Below are positions 11,479-23,724 of a DNA stretch of 64,000 nt, piece by piece (the first letter of the stretch is position 1; every line of letters starts with the position of its first letter). The translations under genes and the position numbers were made by a program. This stretch comes from Moniliophthora roreri (Eukaryota > Basidiomycota > Agaricomycetes > Agaricales > Marasmiaceae). Where the stretch lies: NCBI GenBank assembly GCA_001466705.2, contig LATX02000202.1, forward strand, positions 1 through 64,000. The letters are read 5' to 3'. The notes beneath the pieces were generated by a model. The model was not told the origin of the DNA, did not search any database, and was given only the letters and a program-made list of their open reading frames with translations.

Positions 11479-12576
11479 GTGAGTAGCTGTCTACCTCTAC
11501 ACCTTTGGTGTTTTTGCCTGCTTCTTTCCATGCTGCTTTGTGTCTCATCTTTCTCATGACAAACCTAACTTAACGATCTGCAGGCATTTCTGATGGATAT
11601 GTGAGGCATCTCCACCTATTCCAAGCATGCAAGAATGGTAGTTTTCATCTATCTGGAGTATATATATGGTGTTTTGTGTATATTCATACTATTATGTAAT
11701 TGTGTATTGTAGTGCAGTTCAATATAGGTAGTTTTACATTTATATTTATGTATGCTATATGTGTGAATGATTCTGATAAGGATTCAGTACCTATTTGCTG
11801 TCCAGTAGGGTTGTAATGTGGTTGTAACACAGTCTTTGGGTTATAATGTTGTTGCAACTGGTCATAATTATTATGGGACTCATAATTATTACAGTATGTT
11901 ACAACTACCTTACAACCATATTACAACTAAGTTATCATATCTGACTTGGCATATAACAGGGTCACTAATGATTATGTATCTCATAATGCATTATGGGAGT
12001 TATAACCCTATTATAATGCAACGTACTTTTTGCAGATGTATGATTCCAATTACCCCGACCACAACACTGGCTTCTCCTTCCTCACAATGAGCAAAATCTA
12101 CTGAAAGCATGCAGTCAGGTGCTACCAGAGTCTGCAACTCCTCAGCCCATTGAACTCTGGATTTTTGATGGGCCATGGTGATAGATAATGAGCAGATCCC
12201 TGATCCTTCTCAAGCCCTTGTCTCTATAAGCCATTTCATTGCATTCAGTGGTAGCAACAGCAGTGCATTGATACACCCAATCCTAAGATCTTTTAATTTT
12301 GGTAACAACTCACCTGATGCAATACTATTGAACAGGTGTCCAGCATAAAACCCTTCTAGAAGGTTCAACCTTGTCGCATTGGCTACTAGTGGATGATGAA
12401 GCAGTCTTTTGATGGTATATTCCATCATGGAGACATGAGCCAGAACAATAGTTTTGATATTTGGAGATCCTGATCCATCTATCATGTGAATGACAGTGTT
12501 CATATCACTTTGACAGCCACTCATGACAAGCTCTAATTTCTGTAGAATAGGAAGCTTTAAGTTGGCACACATGACT
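11173..12576. repeat. Contig overlap 1, left copy (1,404 bp)
   Basis: Identical by eye to 12578-13981, directly across the N at 12577. It carries the end of the channel pseudogene, an AT-rich spacer and the 3' end of the F-box pseudogene (minus strand, 12210-12576). Confidence 0.9.
11809..11822. repeat. 14-bp inverted motif, right partner
   Basis: GGTTGTAATGTGGT, the reverse complement of 9520-9533. It is followed to about 12020 by further TTATAA/CATTAC/GTTGTAA words in both orientations. The cluster is copied at about 13214 and 14918 by the assembly duplication. Confidence 0.4.
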
Positions 12577-12577
12577 N
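12577..12577. other. Assembly join (single N)
   Basis: Repeated 1,404-bp flanks show that this N joins overlapping contigs. Confidence 0.9.
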
Positions 12578-13981
12578 GTGGATAGAAGTCAACTCTCAAG
12601 GTAGTTTTCATGCTCTTTTACACCTGTTTGCCCACTTCATGTTTTCATGATCACTCACCTACCTCGCTATCTTTCTATTGCTATGCCTCTTTACCTCCTG
12701 AGCTCACACTGACCTCTTGCCAACAGACATCATATGGCACAACCTAGATGACAATGCCCTCGAAATGCATGGCCGAACCTTGATGAGCTGGGCAGCCAAC
12801 ATTGGGTTAATCATAGGCCTGACTCTCTTGGTGATCTTTATAGGAACAATAAGTAATGTGGATGATCTGTGTAATGAAGTTCTGTGAGTAGCTGTCTACC
12901 TCTACACCTTTGGTGTTTTTGCCTGCTTCTTTCCATGCTGCTTTGTGTCTCATCTTTCTCATGACAAACCTAACTTAACGATCTGCAGGCATTTCTGATG
13001 GATATGTGAGGCATCTCCACCTATTCCAAGCATGCAAGAATGGTAGTTTTCATCTATCTGGAGTATATATATGGTGTTTTGTGTATATTCATACTATTAT
13101 GTAATTGTGTATTGTAGTGCAGTTCAATATAGGTAGTTTTACATTTATATTTATGTATGCTATATGTGTGAATGATTCTGATAAGGATTCAGTACCTATT
13201 TGCTGTCCAGTAGGGTTGTAATGTGGTTGTAACACAGTCTTTGGGTTATAATGTTGTTGCAACTGGTCATAATTATTATGGGACTCATAATTATTACAGT
13301 ATGTTACAACTACCTTACAACCATATTACAACTAAGTTATCATATCTGACTTGGCATATAACAGGGTCACTAATGATTATGTATCTCATAATGCATTATG
13401 GGAGTTATAACCCTATTATAATGCAACGTACTTTTTGCAGATGTATGATTCCAATTACCCCGACCACAACACTGGCTTCTCCTTCCTCACAATGAGCAAA
13501 ATCTACTGAAAGCATGCAGTCAGGTGCTACCAGAGTCTGCAACTCCTCAGCCCATTGAACTCTGGATTTTTGATGGGCCATGGTGATAGATAATGAGCAG
13601 ATCCCTGATCCTTCTCAAGCCCTTGTCTCTATAAGCCATTTCATTGCATTCAGTGGTAGCAACAGCAGTGCATTGATACACCCAATCCTAAGATCTTTTA
13701 ATTTTGGTAACAACTCACCTGATGCAATACTATTGAACAGGTGTCCAGCATAAAACCCTTCTAGAAGGTTCAACCTTGTCGCATTGGCTACTAGTGGATG
13801 ATGAAGCAGTCTTTTGATGGTATATTCCATCATGGAGACATGAGCCAGAACAATAGTTTTGATATTTGGAGATCCTGATCCATCTATCATGTGAATGACA
13901 GTGTTCATATCACTTTGACAGCCACTCATGACAAGCTCTAATTTCTGTAGAATAGGAAGCTTTAAGTTGGCACACATGACT
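12578..13981. repeat. Contig overlap 1, right copy
   Basis: Offset 1,405 bp from 11173-12576. From 13061 onward it also forms the left copy of overlap 2. Confidence 0.9.
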
Positions 13982-14763
13982 GAGAGATACAGATCTTTGA
14001 GTGGTATGCACAACCTTTGAAGCTTTGGTAGAACAACAGCTGTCATTGGTAGTGCATTTAGATGACAAGGAAACACGTCATTTGGCCAACAGTAGAAGAG
14101 GCCAAGTTGGAGGAGTAGGGTTTTGAGGTGAGAGAATGAAGCACTTTCTAACAGAGGCATGATTTTGTGAACTGAACAGCCTGTAAGCTCCAGATGTATT
14201 ATCTGGCTCCATCTAAGTTGTGGAAACACTCCTGCTGTTAATGAAAAATCACCTGATTGTGAAAGAGTTGCTCTGGTGAGGAGAGGGGCTGAACAAAGAC
14301 AATGAAAGAATTGCTGGGTGTTACAGCATTTCTCTGCTTTGTCCAGCTTGACTTCTTCAAGCAATGGAAAGGATAGTTTTCAGTCTTTGTTGAGCCACAA
14401 AATGGATAGATCCAACCATGTTGCATCTATATGTGAGGTCCAAACCTCATGGAGTACCATGTGTGATCCAATTTCCTGTTTGACCTATTGACTTCAGCCA
14501 GCTGAAAGAATAAACGAGTGCCAGCGCTTGCAATGATCCAAAACCATTTCAAATAAAGGTCAATAATCAATAAGGGATTCAGTACTGTTGCATCAGGGCA
14601 TGATATGAATGTCAAGCAGTCCTTCAGCATTTTGCTCGAGTGTGGCAGGGAGTATAGAGGCATAGACCTGTGAATATGCACCCTTATTCAATAGTTCCTG
14701 CAGGTCCAGATGGATTATTCTTTATAGCTCTGGAGTCCCTAGTGCAATGGCACACCAAGCCTT
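13061..14763. repeat. Contig overlap 2, left copy (1,703 bp)
   Basis: Identical by eye to 14765-16467, ending exactly at the N at 14764. Confidence 0.9.
13615..14763 (-). pseudogene. F-box/LRR-like pseudogene (assembly copy)
   Basis: Same sequence as the locus described at 15319-16464, truncated at its 5' side by the N at 14764. A third, shorter copy lies at 12210-12576. These should be counted as one gene. Confidence 0.7.
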
Positions 14764-14764
14764 N
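14764..14764. other. Assembly join (single N)
   Basis: Repeated 1,703-bp flanks show overlap of the joined contigs. Confidence 0.9.
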
Positions 14765-16467
14765 GAGTATATATATGGTGTTTTGTGTATATTCATACTA
14801 TTATGTAATTGTGTATTGTAGTGCAGTTCAATATAGGTAGTTTTACATTTATATTTATGTATGCTATATGTGTGAATGATTCTGATAAGGATTCAGTACC
14901 TATTTGCTGTCCAGTAGGGTTGTAATGTGGTTGTAACACAGTCTTTGGGTTATAATGTTGTTGCAACTGGTCATAATTATTATGGGACTCATAATTATTA
15001 CAGTATGTTACAACTACCTTACAACCATATTACAACTAAGTTATCATATCTGACTTGGCATATAACAGGGTCACTAATGATTATGTATCTCATAATGCAT
15101 TATGGGAGTTATAACCCTATTATAATGCAACGTACTTTTTGCAGATGTATGATTCCAATTACCCCGACCACAACACTGGCTTCTCCTTCCTCACAATGAG
15201 CAAAATCTACTGAAAGCATGCAGTCAGGTGCTACCAGAGTCTGCAACTCCTCAGCCCATTGAACTCTGGATTTTTGATGGGCCATGGTGATAGATAATGA
15301 GCAGATCCCTGATCCTTCTCAAGCCCTTGTCTCTATAAGCCATTTCATTGCATTCAGTGGTAGCAACAGCAGTGCATTGATACACCCAATCCTAAGATCT
15401 TTTAATTTTGGTAACAACTCACCTGATGCAATACTATTGAACAGGTGTCCAGCATAAAACCCTTCTAGAAGGTTCAACCTTGTCGCATTGGCTACTAGTG
15501 GATGATGAAGCAGTCTTTTGATGGTATATTCCATCATGGAGACATGAGCCAGAACAATAGTTTTGATATTTGGAGATCCTGATCCATCTATCATGTGAAT
15601 GACAGTGTTCATATCACTTTGACAGCCACTCATGACAAGCTCTAATTTCTGTAGAATAGGAAGCTTTAAGTTGGCACACATGACTGAGAGATACAGATCT
15701 TTGAGTGGTATGCACAACCTTTGAAGCTTTGGTAGAACAACAGCTGTCATTGGTAGTGCATTTAGATGACAAGGAAACACGTCATTTGGCCAACAGTAGA
15801 AGAGGCCAAGTTGGAGGAGTAGGGTTTTGAGGTGAGAGAATGAAGCACTTTCTAACAGAGGCATGATTTTGTGAACTGAACAGCCTGTAAGCTCCAGATG
15901 TATTATCTGGCTCCATCTAAGTTGTGGAAACACTCCTGCTGTTAATGAAAAATCACCTGATTGTGAAAGAGTTGCTCTGGTGAGGAGAGGGGCTGAACAA
16001 AGACAATGAAAGAATTGCTGGGTGTTACAGCATTTCTCTGCTTTGTCCAGCTTGACTTCTTCAAGCAATGGAAAGGATAGTTTTCAGTCTTTGTTGAGCC
16101 ACAAAATGGATAGATCCAACCATGTTGCATCTATATGTGAGGTCCAAACCTCATGGAGTACCATGTGTGATCCAATTTCCTGTTTGACCTATTGACTTCA
16201 GCCAGCTGAAAGAATAAACGAGTGCCAGCGCTTGCAATGATCCAAAACCATTTCAAATAAAGGTCAATAATCAATAAGGGATTCAGTACTGTTGCATCAG
16301 GGCATGATATGAATGTCAAGCAGTCCTTCAGCATTTTGCTCGAGTGTGGCAGGGAGTATAGAGGCATAGACCTGTGAATATGCACCCTTATTCAATAGTT
16401 CCTGCAGGTCCAGATGGATTATTCTTTATAGCTCTGGAGTCCCTAGTGCAATGGCACACCAAGCCTT
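14765..16467. repeat. Contig overlap 2, right copy
   Basis: Offset 1,704 bp from 13061-14763. This copy continues into unique sequence beyond 16467, so it is the best representative of the locus. Confidence 0.9.
15319..16464 (-). pseudogene. F-box/leucine-rich-repeat-like protein, decayed
   Basis: The most complete copy. After an acceptor at 16464 the minus strand reads KAWCAIALGTPEL, a typical end of a basidiomycete F-box region (the usual next residues are W-R-x-I). Here TAA (16426-16428) replaces the Trp codon TGG; RIIHLDLQELLNKGAYSQ follows in the same frame. Further on, an intact 249-codon frame (15319-16068) has leucine-rich repeat character (LPKLQRLCIPLKDL, LPILQKLELVMSG, LPKLKDLRIGC). 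The two parts are not in one frame: an extra A near 16075-16080 would account for the break before LLEEVKLDKAEK. Such proteins usually act as SCF ubiquitin-ligase substrate adaptors and form large, fast-evolving families in mushrooms. I judge this copy non-functional. Confidence 0.6.
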
Positions 16468-17540
16468 GTGAATAAAGATAAAAATGAGTGTTAGCAAATT
16501 TTCAGTAAGTATAACATGGCACACCTACAAATGCAGCCAAGAGTCCATGGTGTCGTTTGAGCCTTAAAGGTAGAATTGATGTGAGGGCATTCAATGAATA
16601 TCAATGAAAGGATCTTGACTGGTAGTCAAGTGATGGGTATTTGACTCTGTGATGACATTGTGGGGAGCAGTATGTGGCAGCAACATGGTGTCTTTATACC
16701 TTTTATACTGATGGAGCATCACCTACAGATGACCACATGCTTACCTGAAAATGGATATTCAACCAGGTTGCTGGGGGGCCATGACAATTTTGAGGCATTT
16801 CACCTGAGGATGTGTCCTTGACTGATTTCAAGGCAGGTTCAAGGCAGGGTCAAGTCATGTTAAGACAATATCTAGTACATTGCTATAATTCAATGCTTAT
16901 TCAATGACATGTTAGTACAAGCTGATTCAAGCTGGGTAACTACTGAGGACTCTCCATATTCCTTTTCATTGATGGTAGTGGTGGAGAGTGTTTGATAGTG
17001 CTGTGCCTGATGGTGATGTTGGCATCATCACTTTCTCACATTCAAGCACCGATGACATGTCATGTTCAAGTGTCAGTTTTGATCACCATCAACACCTATC
17101 TGCTCACTTGCTGCTGCATCTAATGGAACTGTTTTTCTCAAAACTACATAGTATGAATCTTGACTCAAATCACCCATGTGACACCAATACTGCTAGTGGC
17201 TGTCTACATCCAATCAAGTTCTCTTCACTGTCCTTCGTTGCCATCTTCCTTAGACTACAACACCAGAAGATCTTGAATTTAGTGCAAGAGGATACCAGGT
17301 GACAATGTAACTCAGTCTACACAAGTGACAGACATGAGGATTTTTCCTAGCTCATCCTTGTGTTGTGCTGGCTACAGCAAATAATGAGTATTTTTGGCTG
17401 GGGAGAAGCAATCAGAATGCACTATGCTTCTTCCCCACCCACCTTCTTGCAAGAGAGAACTCAAAGCTCTCACAACTGGTATGAGTTTTGCTTCCATCCT
17501 CTACTTGTTTATTGATTAAATTGATTAACTGCACAGAAAC
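16468..17540. other. CpG-poor decayed sequence
   Basis: Upstream remnants of the F-box gene near 16470-16600, then no recognisable product. Repeated words such as TTCAAGGCAGGGTCAAG near 16835-16860 recall the repeats at 18.9 and 19.6 kb. Confidence 0.4.
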
Positions 17541-17542
17541 AA

Positions 17543-18219
17543 GTGCTCAAAGCACTGTTTGTCTCAGAGAGACCATCTGAAAGCATTGAACTACTTTTGA
17601 AGCACAAAATTGCCAAGCTTTCAGTGTCATGCAGAAGGAAGTCCAGTTTGAATAGCAATAAGTCAAGGAAAGAAGAGATTTTGGCAAGATGTCTTCTAGT
17701 ACATGCCTATATATTAGTTCTCAACTCTTTCTACATTTAATCACCTTGACTTAGTTGATTGTCTGTGCTCTGCAGGACTTTAGATGCCATAAATGTGAAG
17801 GGCCTGACCTTTCCAGAAAGTCAACACATAGATATACAAGAATGTAAGTTGTTTCCTTTCCTTAGTATGAGTACTTAATAATCCCAATTCAATCTTGTAG
17901 CCAACACACCTCTAAATGGTTGCAAAATGTACCAAAATGATTATAGTAAGTCATCTCTCTATGTTTTTCCTTATATGGAGCTAAAATGTGGGAGCTTAGA
18001 CAAGGAATGACTGTTCTGGTCAAGAATGGTACACTGTTCTTCTACCCTGCTTGCCTTATTGAGCCTGGGAGGAATCTCAAGTCTTGGACAATCAAATAGT
18101 AGCATCTAAATCAACCTGCTGAAGATGTGATGCATATACCTGGCAGTTATGCAGCAGTGAAGGTTAGTCACATTGTGGACAGTCTGTATCATGACACAAA
18201 GGGTAGGCAGATTGTCTGA
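17543..18219 (+). pseudogene. Decayed multi-exon ORF, possibly transposon-associated
   Basis: Fragments with splice-like borders: about 17538-17715 (lysine-rich), 17776-17843 ending before GTAAGT, and about 17985-18219. The last piece reads WELRQGMTVLVKNGTLFFYPACLIEPGRN up to WTIK, then TAG TAG (18097-18102), then HLNQPAEDVMHIPG and VSHIVDSLYHDTKGRQI in the same frame. TGG TGG (Trp-Trp) at the double stop would restore a continuous frame. The layout resembles uncharacterised basidiomycete proteins that I associate with repeats, but I cannot name the family. Clearly non-functional. Confidence 0.4.
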
Positions 18220-18864
18220 GTAAGCACTTTGTTTTTCAGCTGCTCTTTTATCTGAGTAACCTTTTTCTGACAGCTAGGCCAATGAACAACAACAGCTGAG
18301 ATCAATCAAAGCAAATATGATGCATCAGAGAAACAGAATGATCCACAGCTTTCTCTTCCTTACACAAAGGAGATTGATAGTGTGTTATTGCCATATAAAA
18401 AGCAGTTTGCCATGGATGATAATCACAGCAGGAAACACCTGGCTTGAAGGCCTTGATGAGAACTAGTATCCTTTTGCTGCATGGAGGCATAAACAGCATG
18501 TCCATGTTGTACCTTTTCATGGCAGGCTCCCAGGTGCTACCTAGTCCTGCATCATGAATTGGCTCTATCAGGTTGTACCTGGAATAAAAGAAGTAGCATT
18601 GTTTTGGGTAATTAATGGTGTACTACAGCATGCTCTTCCAAATTACATCCTCAATGAATATACAAAGAAGTGTGACAACTGGAAGGCTGAGAATGAGTGT
18701 TTGAAGGCTTTAGCTCCAAAGCCACAACACTCTAAACCAGTTCCAATTGTGCTGAAAGGCAAGGCTAAGTTGTCAAAGTAGTATAGCATAAGAATGTATG
18801 TACAATTATTTACACAGGCTGTTGTGTGGCTGAGGAGGTTCAAGGACAGGCTGATGTCATATGT

Positions 18865-18960
18865 AACAAGCTTGAGGAAGGGCCAAGAACATGGATAATC
18901 AATTTGAGGAAGGGTCAAGGATGTTGGTAACAAGTTTGAGGAAGGGTCAAGAACATGTTC
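18865..18960. repeat. Three 32-bp tandem repeats
   Basis: Units start at 18865, 18897 and 18929 with an exact 32-bp period; core TTGAGGAAGGGTCAAG. Similar words recur near 19546-19600. Confidence 0.8.
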
Positions 18961-18999
18961 ATCAGACTGAAGGATATGTATAAATGTTATAGAGAGTAG

Positions 19000-20289
19000 A
19001 TTTGGGCAAAGAAGGTGTCATAGAATCAACAACTGTCAAGTTTGAGTAGTAATAGGGATGTTTAAAGGTAAATGAATATGGGCAATGCCTTCCCAACAGA
19101 ATTGGCTCTTAAGATGCCACAAGATCACGGAATGGGATGTAAGTAATAGATGAGAATATTAATTTCATTGATTGATGGTGGGATTTGAGTATATGAGGTG
19201 TTAAATGCAGTCGCTGTGATGATGGGTGGTAGTATAGCCAAAATTCTCACAGGCAGATAAATCTGAGTGGTGAGATGTTGAATGGCAATTAACTTGTGTA
19301 GAGAGATATTCTTATTATACCCACTCATTTTACAGATTCTAGATAACTTAAATGAAGGCAAAGAAACTTACCATGCACATTGTAAGCCTCAATAAAGTGA
19401 AAGGCTTCATATTCCCATGGTCTTTGGACCTCAACAGGGTGTTCAGTTCATAAATACAACTTGAATCAAACATGTACAATCAGGTGCAACACAGAGATGA
19501 CAGTGAAATCACCCACATCAGGTACCAACCACAGGGTTTTGGGTCACTTGAGGACATTTGAGGATGTTTGAGGAAGGTTCCAGAATGCTTGAGGAAGTCA
19601 AGGATCTGTCCTCAAACCCTTCCTTGAAACTGTATATGCCCCTTTTGTGATCTGGTAAACCTCATCATAGCAGAAACCTTTGAAGACCTTAGTTGAGCCT
19701 CACCCTCATCCAGACCCTGGCACTCAAGGAGACCCTTCAATGTGCTTTCAAATGACTTGCACTGGAATCTGGTTGTGATAAGCCATCTTTTCGCAACAGT
19801 TGATGTAGCTGTCTGAACAGAAGCCCCACAAGTTCCCATGTCCTGTCTTTAAGATTTGGCCCAGCTTGCTAGTGACAAGGCATCTTTTCAAATGGGCCCA
19901 CCACATGTCATCTACCAGGCACACCCTCTCCCACCTCTCTTATACCAGCATGCCATTACTCCCCTTCTCCTGTATCTCTACACAGTGTATCATCACTGGA
20001 TGGGTCTCATACCAATGCAGACATAGCAGAAGGGAAGAAAGGATGGGGCAAGGAGGAAGTGGAGGGTCCTGTCATGTACTTTTTAGGAAGCACCTTTTCA
20101 GACCATGTGTAACATCTTTCAGATGAGGAACAAGCCAAATAGGATCTGAATGCAGGTCTGAAACTCACAACCAGGCACAAACTTTTCAGATGGTACTTAT
20201 GGGATTGATCTGGAGGCCATCTGAAAAATTGAAATAAACCCAGTTTGAAAACCACAAGCTAAGCTGTCCAGAAGGACCCACTGTGATGT
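19000..20289. other. No gene seen; decayed repeats
   Basis: CpG-poor sequence with scattered short ORFs and Arg/Cys-poor translations. No product is recognisable. Confidence 0.4.
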
Positions 20290-20653
20290 GTCAGTGAGCA
20301 CTAAAATTGTGGTTGCACATTATGAAAAATCATAGCACCTGTACCACACACCTTTCTTCCTAGATATAATGAAACAAAAGGCATGAGCTGAATATTATCA
20401 TGTAGAAAATTTGTTGAGGCCACTGAGTGACTTGAGAGAGCAAAATTGTACAATGCATCAGTTTGTCAGTGAGCACTAAAGTAGCACTAACTAAGTGCTA
20501 AAATTGCAGTGAGAAAAAATCATAGCACATGAACTATGCACCTTTCTTCCTAGATATCATGAAATCAAAGACATGAAGTGAGTAGTATCATGTAGAAAAA
20601 GTTTTGAAGTCACAGAGTGACTTGAGAGCAAAAGGTTGTACAATGCACCAGTT
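20290..20653. repeat. Diverged tandem duplication, two units
   Basis: Unit 1 (20290-20464) and unit 2 (20465-20653) share an ordered series of words: GTCAGTGAGCACTAAA, AAAAATCATAGCAC, ACCTTTCTTCCTAGATAT, TATCATGTAGAAAA, GAGTGACTTGAGAG and TTGTACAATGCA. They differ by many substitutions and small indels, so this is an old tandem repeat, unlike the identical assembly duplications. Confidence 0.8.
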
Positions 20654-21659
20654 GCAACAGGACTGAGACTGAGTTCACAAGCAAAACTTACTCCCACTCA
20701 ACTTACTTTTGAACAGAAACTCCTGGAGTCCTATCCAGTCAAAGGCTTTTTAAGAGCTCCATAGTTACATACAATTGTTGAGTACCAAATTGACTGTCAA
20801 GTGTGTGTACCACACCATGATTCTGGTATGTTTTGGAATTGGTTAGACAATGCTCAAATCAGCATCCTGATTGAAAACAGCTGTGTAGCCTACTATGTAA
20901 ATAATATCAGCAAGGCTGGAAGAGTGATTAGTACATAAAAACATACCTGGAGCCCCATCACAACTGATTCTTCAGTTGTGTGTATGTTTCGGACAAGTAA
21001 CATGTTGCCATATAGCCTACTAGCAGTGGGATGGAATTCATTGATGCAAACATGTACCTCTGATTTGAAACAGGGTAAGATCAACATTGATAGGACCAAA
21101 ATCTGTACAAGAGGCATCTGCTCGAATTCCGTTATTCTGACATACCTAGTATGTTGTCGACGGAGAAAGAACAAAAGGTATACGTCATCAGAGGCGTAGG
21201 GCAGAGTTGCGGGGATCGCCGAAACACGAGGCTCATTCCCGTTCAATTTCCATCTGAAACTCATCTGGAAATATGTAGCGTTTCGTCGCCTCAGATCTGA
21301 AAACCATCCATAACAACACATTGGTGAGTCACCTGAAAAAATATCTGAATAGATAGCATGATGGCATCATTTTCCAGATCTGCCGCCGTCTGAAAAGATG
21401 TCTGAGTTCACCGAAGGACAGCGCATTTTGTCTTTCTTTCCTCTCCCTTGTCCACCACCAGTCCACTTCATAGCTAACGGAGTGCACTATATCCAATGTA
21501 CTGAAGGGGGGACAGGACACCTGCAATGGTGGTAAGGTAGCGAACGGCTGGCTTGCGGGTGATGTCAAGGCGATGTCATCTTAAAGACTGCTTTGCTGCT
21601 TAGCACCCCAGCCAAATCTTAAAGATGGCGAACAGGAAATCGTGGGGCTTCTGTTCAGA
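20654..21659. other. Right edge of the CpG-poor block; no gene seen
   Basis: A 142-codon minus-strand frame (20893-21321) crosses the composition boundary near 21.1 kb and has no recognisable features. I do not call it a gene. Confidence 0.4.
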
Positions 21660-22034
21660 CACCTACATGGACTCCTCAAACTGGGCCGACGGTACGGCCT
21701 TCGTAAATCAATGCCCGATCGCAAAAGGAAATAATTTCTTATATGACTTTACCGCCATTGATCAAGCGGGGATGTTTTGGTATCATTCTCACCTTCGTGC
21801 GTCTTCTGATTCAGCCGATCCGCAACCCCAGCTAACGTCCACCTCAGCAACACAATATTGCGACGGACTCCGGGGGCCTATTGTCATTTATGACCCTGAT
21901 GATCCGCATGCTTCCCTATACGATGTCGATGATGGTACGTGGCAATCCTACTTCTTTTCGGTCTATATCTGACTGTTTTTTCAGAATCGACCGTTATTAC
22001 TCTCGCTGATTGGTACCATACGAAGGCTAAAGAG
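21660..22034 (+). pseudogene. Laccase (multicopper oxidase) relic
   Basis: The fragment covers copper-binding regions L1 and L2. HLHGLL at 21660 stands where laccases have HWHG and is out of frame with [18 protein letters not shown] that follows, so a small deletion has joined them. GMFWYHSHL, an intron at about 21798-21845, then [16 protein letters not shown] and the donor after 21934 follow. After the acceptor at 21985 comes [16 protein letters not shown]. Beyond about 22034 the homology ends; the rest of the second domain and domain 3 with L3 and L4 are absent. Intron positions match those of the intact laccase at 59230-61361, so this is a truncated family member. Confidence 0.75.
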
Positions 22035-22317
22035 ATAACCTTTGGGTACGTAATGTCCTACTCATTTCATATTCCAAGGCTTATAGATTGCAGGACACCG
22101 GATAACTATCTTATATCGGGATCTGGCTCCACATCCCCGCCAAACGTCCCCCTGAGCAGAGCCTCCCACCACATAATCAGTCGCTTTTTTTGCCCATGAG
22201 ACCCTCCCGGAGGTTTTTTGGGAATGTGGAGTCCATCCTGCTGTTGCTCGGAATGGAAAGGCCGGAAATCATCCCCTGTGAGTATTTCTATGTCTAATCT
22301 AACCGCCTACTAAGCCA

Positions 22318-22887
22318 TTGACGAGGAAAACCTTGTACGACGAGGGCCTATCCAACGTCAAGTTCGTTCAACTTGATATGACGTGGAAATCATCCATTCA
22401 GTCAGCCGTCGACTTCATCTTCAAAGCCGAAGGAAAGCTCGACATCCTCGTACACAACGCAGCGCTAGCCCGCATGGATGCTCTCCAAAACGCTAGCTCT
22501 GTCGATACCGATATTATTAAAGAGACGATGGAGATCAATTTCTACGGCGTCATCTACATAACCCAAGCTTTCCTTCCGCTCCTTCGTGAACCAGTTATAC
22601 TCCTCATATCGATGGATATGGCATCTAACACCCAACAAAGCCCACCTGATTCGTATCTTCACGTCGTGGCATACAATACCTCAAAGGCGGCAGCAAACTC
22701 GTATCTCATCGCACTCGCGAAAGAGTTGAAGAATAATGGGTTCAGAGTAAACGCTGTGACGCCTGGACTCACGACAACCAAGTTGGATGGATTTGTGCAT
22801 GGCAGAGAAACGACAGAGAAGGCGGCAGAGTTACTTTCCGAGTCGGTGTTGCTCCAGGAAGAAAACGGGGCTATTCTGGAGCGATAA
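22318..22887 (+). pseudogene. Short-chain dehydrogenase/reductase, 5'-truncated
   Basis: The frame carries the classic SDR core: LDILVHNAA (NAG-like motif), an Asn in EINFYGVIY, the catalytic Tyr-Lys motif YNTSK, then RVNAVTPGLTTT. It ends in TAA at 22885-22887. The N-terminal TGxxxGIG cofactor loop is missing and no in-frame ATG starts the family region. ARNGKAGNHP just upstream (about 22240) looks like the next part of an SDR, but I could not splice it in frame. It begins about 280 bp after the laccase relic, so a rearrangement probably removed its 5' end. NAD(P)H-dependent redox activity on a small molecule is the family role; this copy is probably inactive. Confidence 0.6.
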
Positions 22888-22975
22888 AAGGGAGCATGGT
22901 TCTCGATCGCAATGATAATTGTGCTAGAAAGTCTGATAGCTTCCCGATATTAAAGTTGAATATCGTGTATGTATG

Positions 22976-23724
22976 TTAATGAAATGCATTCGACGCACCA
23001 TTCAAGGAAACAGAGAGGAATATTAAAATGTAAGCTAGTGGTTTCGGAGAGTTCCAAATCAAGTAGCATCGGTGGATCTAGTATCATTCGAGTAAGAATC
23101 ATCGTGGATGGACGTCGCAAGTAAAACACGACTCACGAGAAGAAGGCCAGCAGCCACGCTAATAAGCAAGGTGTCAGTCTCAACCCCACTTGATGGTGAT
23201 AAAAGCACAGGAAAACTGACTTACTTTGCCAAGATAGGCATAATATCCTGGAGGTCGCTGTTCACACTCAGTCTATACAATGAGCATATACAAATATTGG
23301 ATGAACATACAAAATTATTTGCAAAGCCACAGAGTACTTGCGTCGGGTGTAATTATTGTATTCCGTGAGGTCTCCGGACCGGACAGCATTATAGGTCACG
23401 ACATCTTGATAGATAAAGAAAGCGGTTGTTGCTGCAGTTCCGATCGATGCTACGATAAAGAGAAAGACATTGCATCCAACATATAGCTTGATTTTATCCA
23501 TCTTGTCACGGCGTTGATACAGGCTGACGAGGGAGATGCCGAATAAGAGGATGTAGAATCCTGTCGTGAGTTTGTGTTAGAAAGAACAGTCGCCGAGCAG
23601 CTTGGGATGAAGCGCACCATACGCAAAAAGCATAACCTAGTAGGTTTTCATTAGATGCAGCTCACAGACAAAGAAGGAAATCTCTATTGCTCACCGAAAG
23701 AGTTGCAAGAGTAGACAATGACAT
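22976..23724 (-). CDS. Fungal multi-pass membrane protein, C-terminally short
   Basis: Six exons join in frame: 23695-23724, 23618-23636, 23311-23560, 23225-23272, 23137-23158 and 22976-23077, giving 156 residues. The product has hydrophobic segments at FYILLFGISLVSLY, LYVGCNVFLFIVASIGTAA and the C-terminal YILIFLSVSLNGAS. Two phrases, DVVTYNAVRSGDLTEYNN and IHRCYLIWNS, are typical of an uncharacterised basidiomycete 7-TM-like family, which is usually about twice as long. The final exon has a possible donor (GTGCGT) near its end, so a longer form may have existed. The SDR remnant lies just downstream on the other strand, leaving no room for the missing exons. Either a truncated gene or a short paralogue. 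Function unknown. Confidence 0.55.

Larger units (their letters stand above)
8900..21100. other. CpG-depleted, repeat-rich block
   Basis: Between about 8.9 and 21.1 kb most 60-base stretches hold zero or one CpG, and 17238-19127 has none at all. Flanking DNA (for example after 21.12 kb) has several per 60 bases. All recognisable coding remnants inside are broken. This pattern is expected where cytosines in CpG have been methylated and lost by deamination, as described for silenced repeats in basidiomycetes. The edges are approximate. Confidence 0.7.
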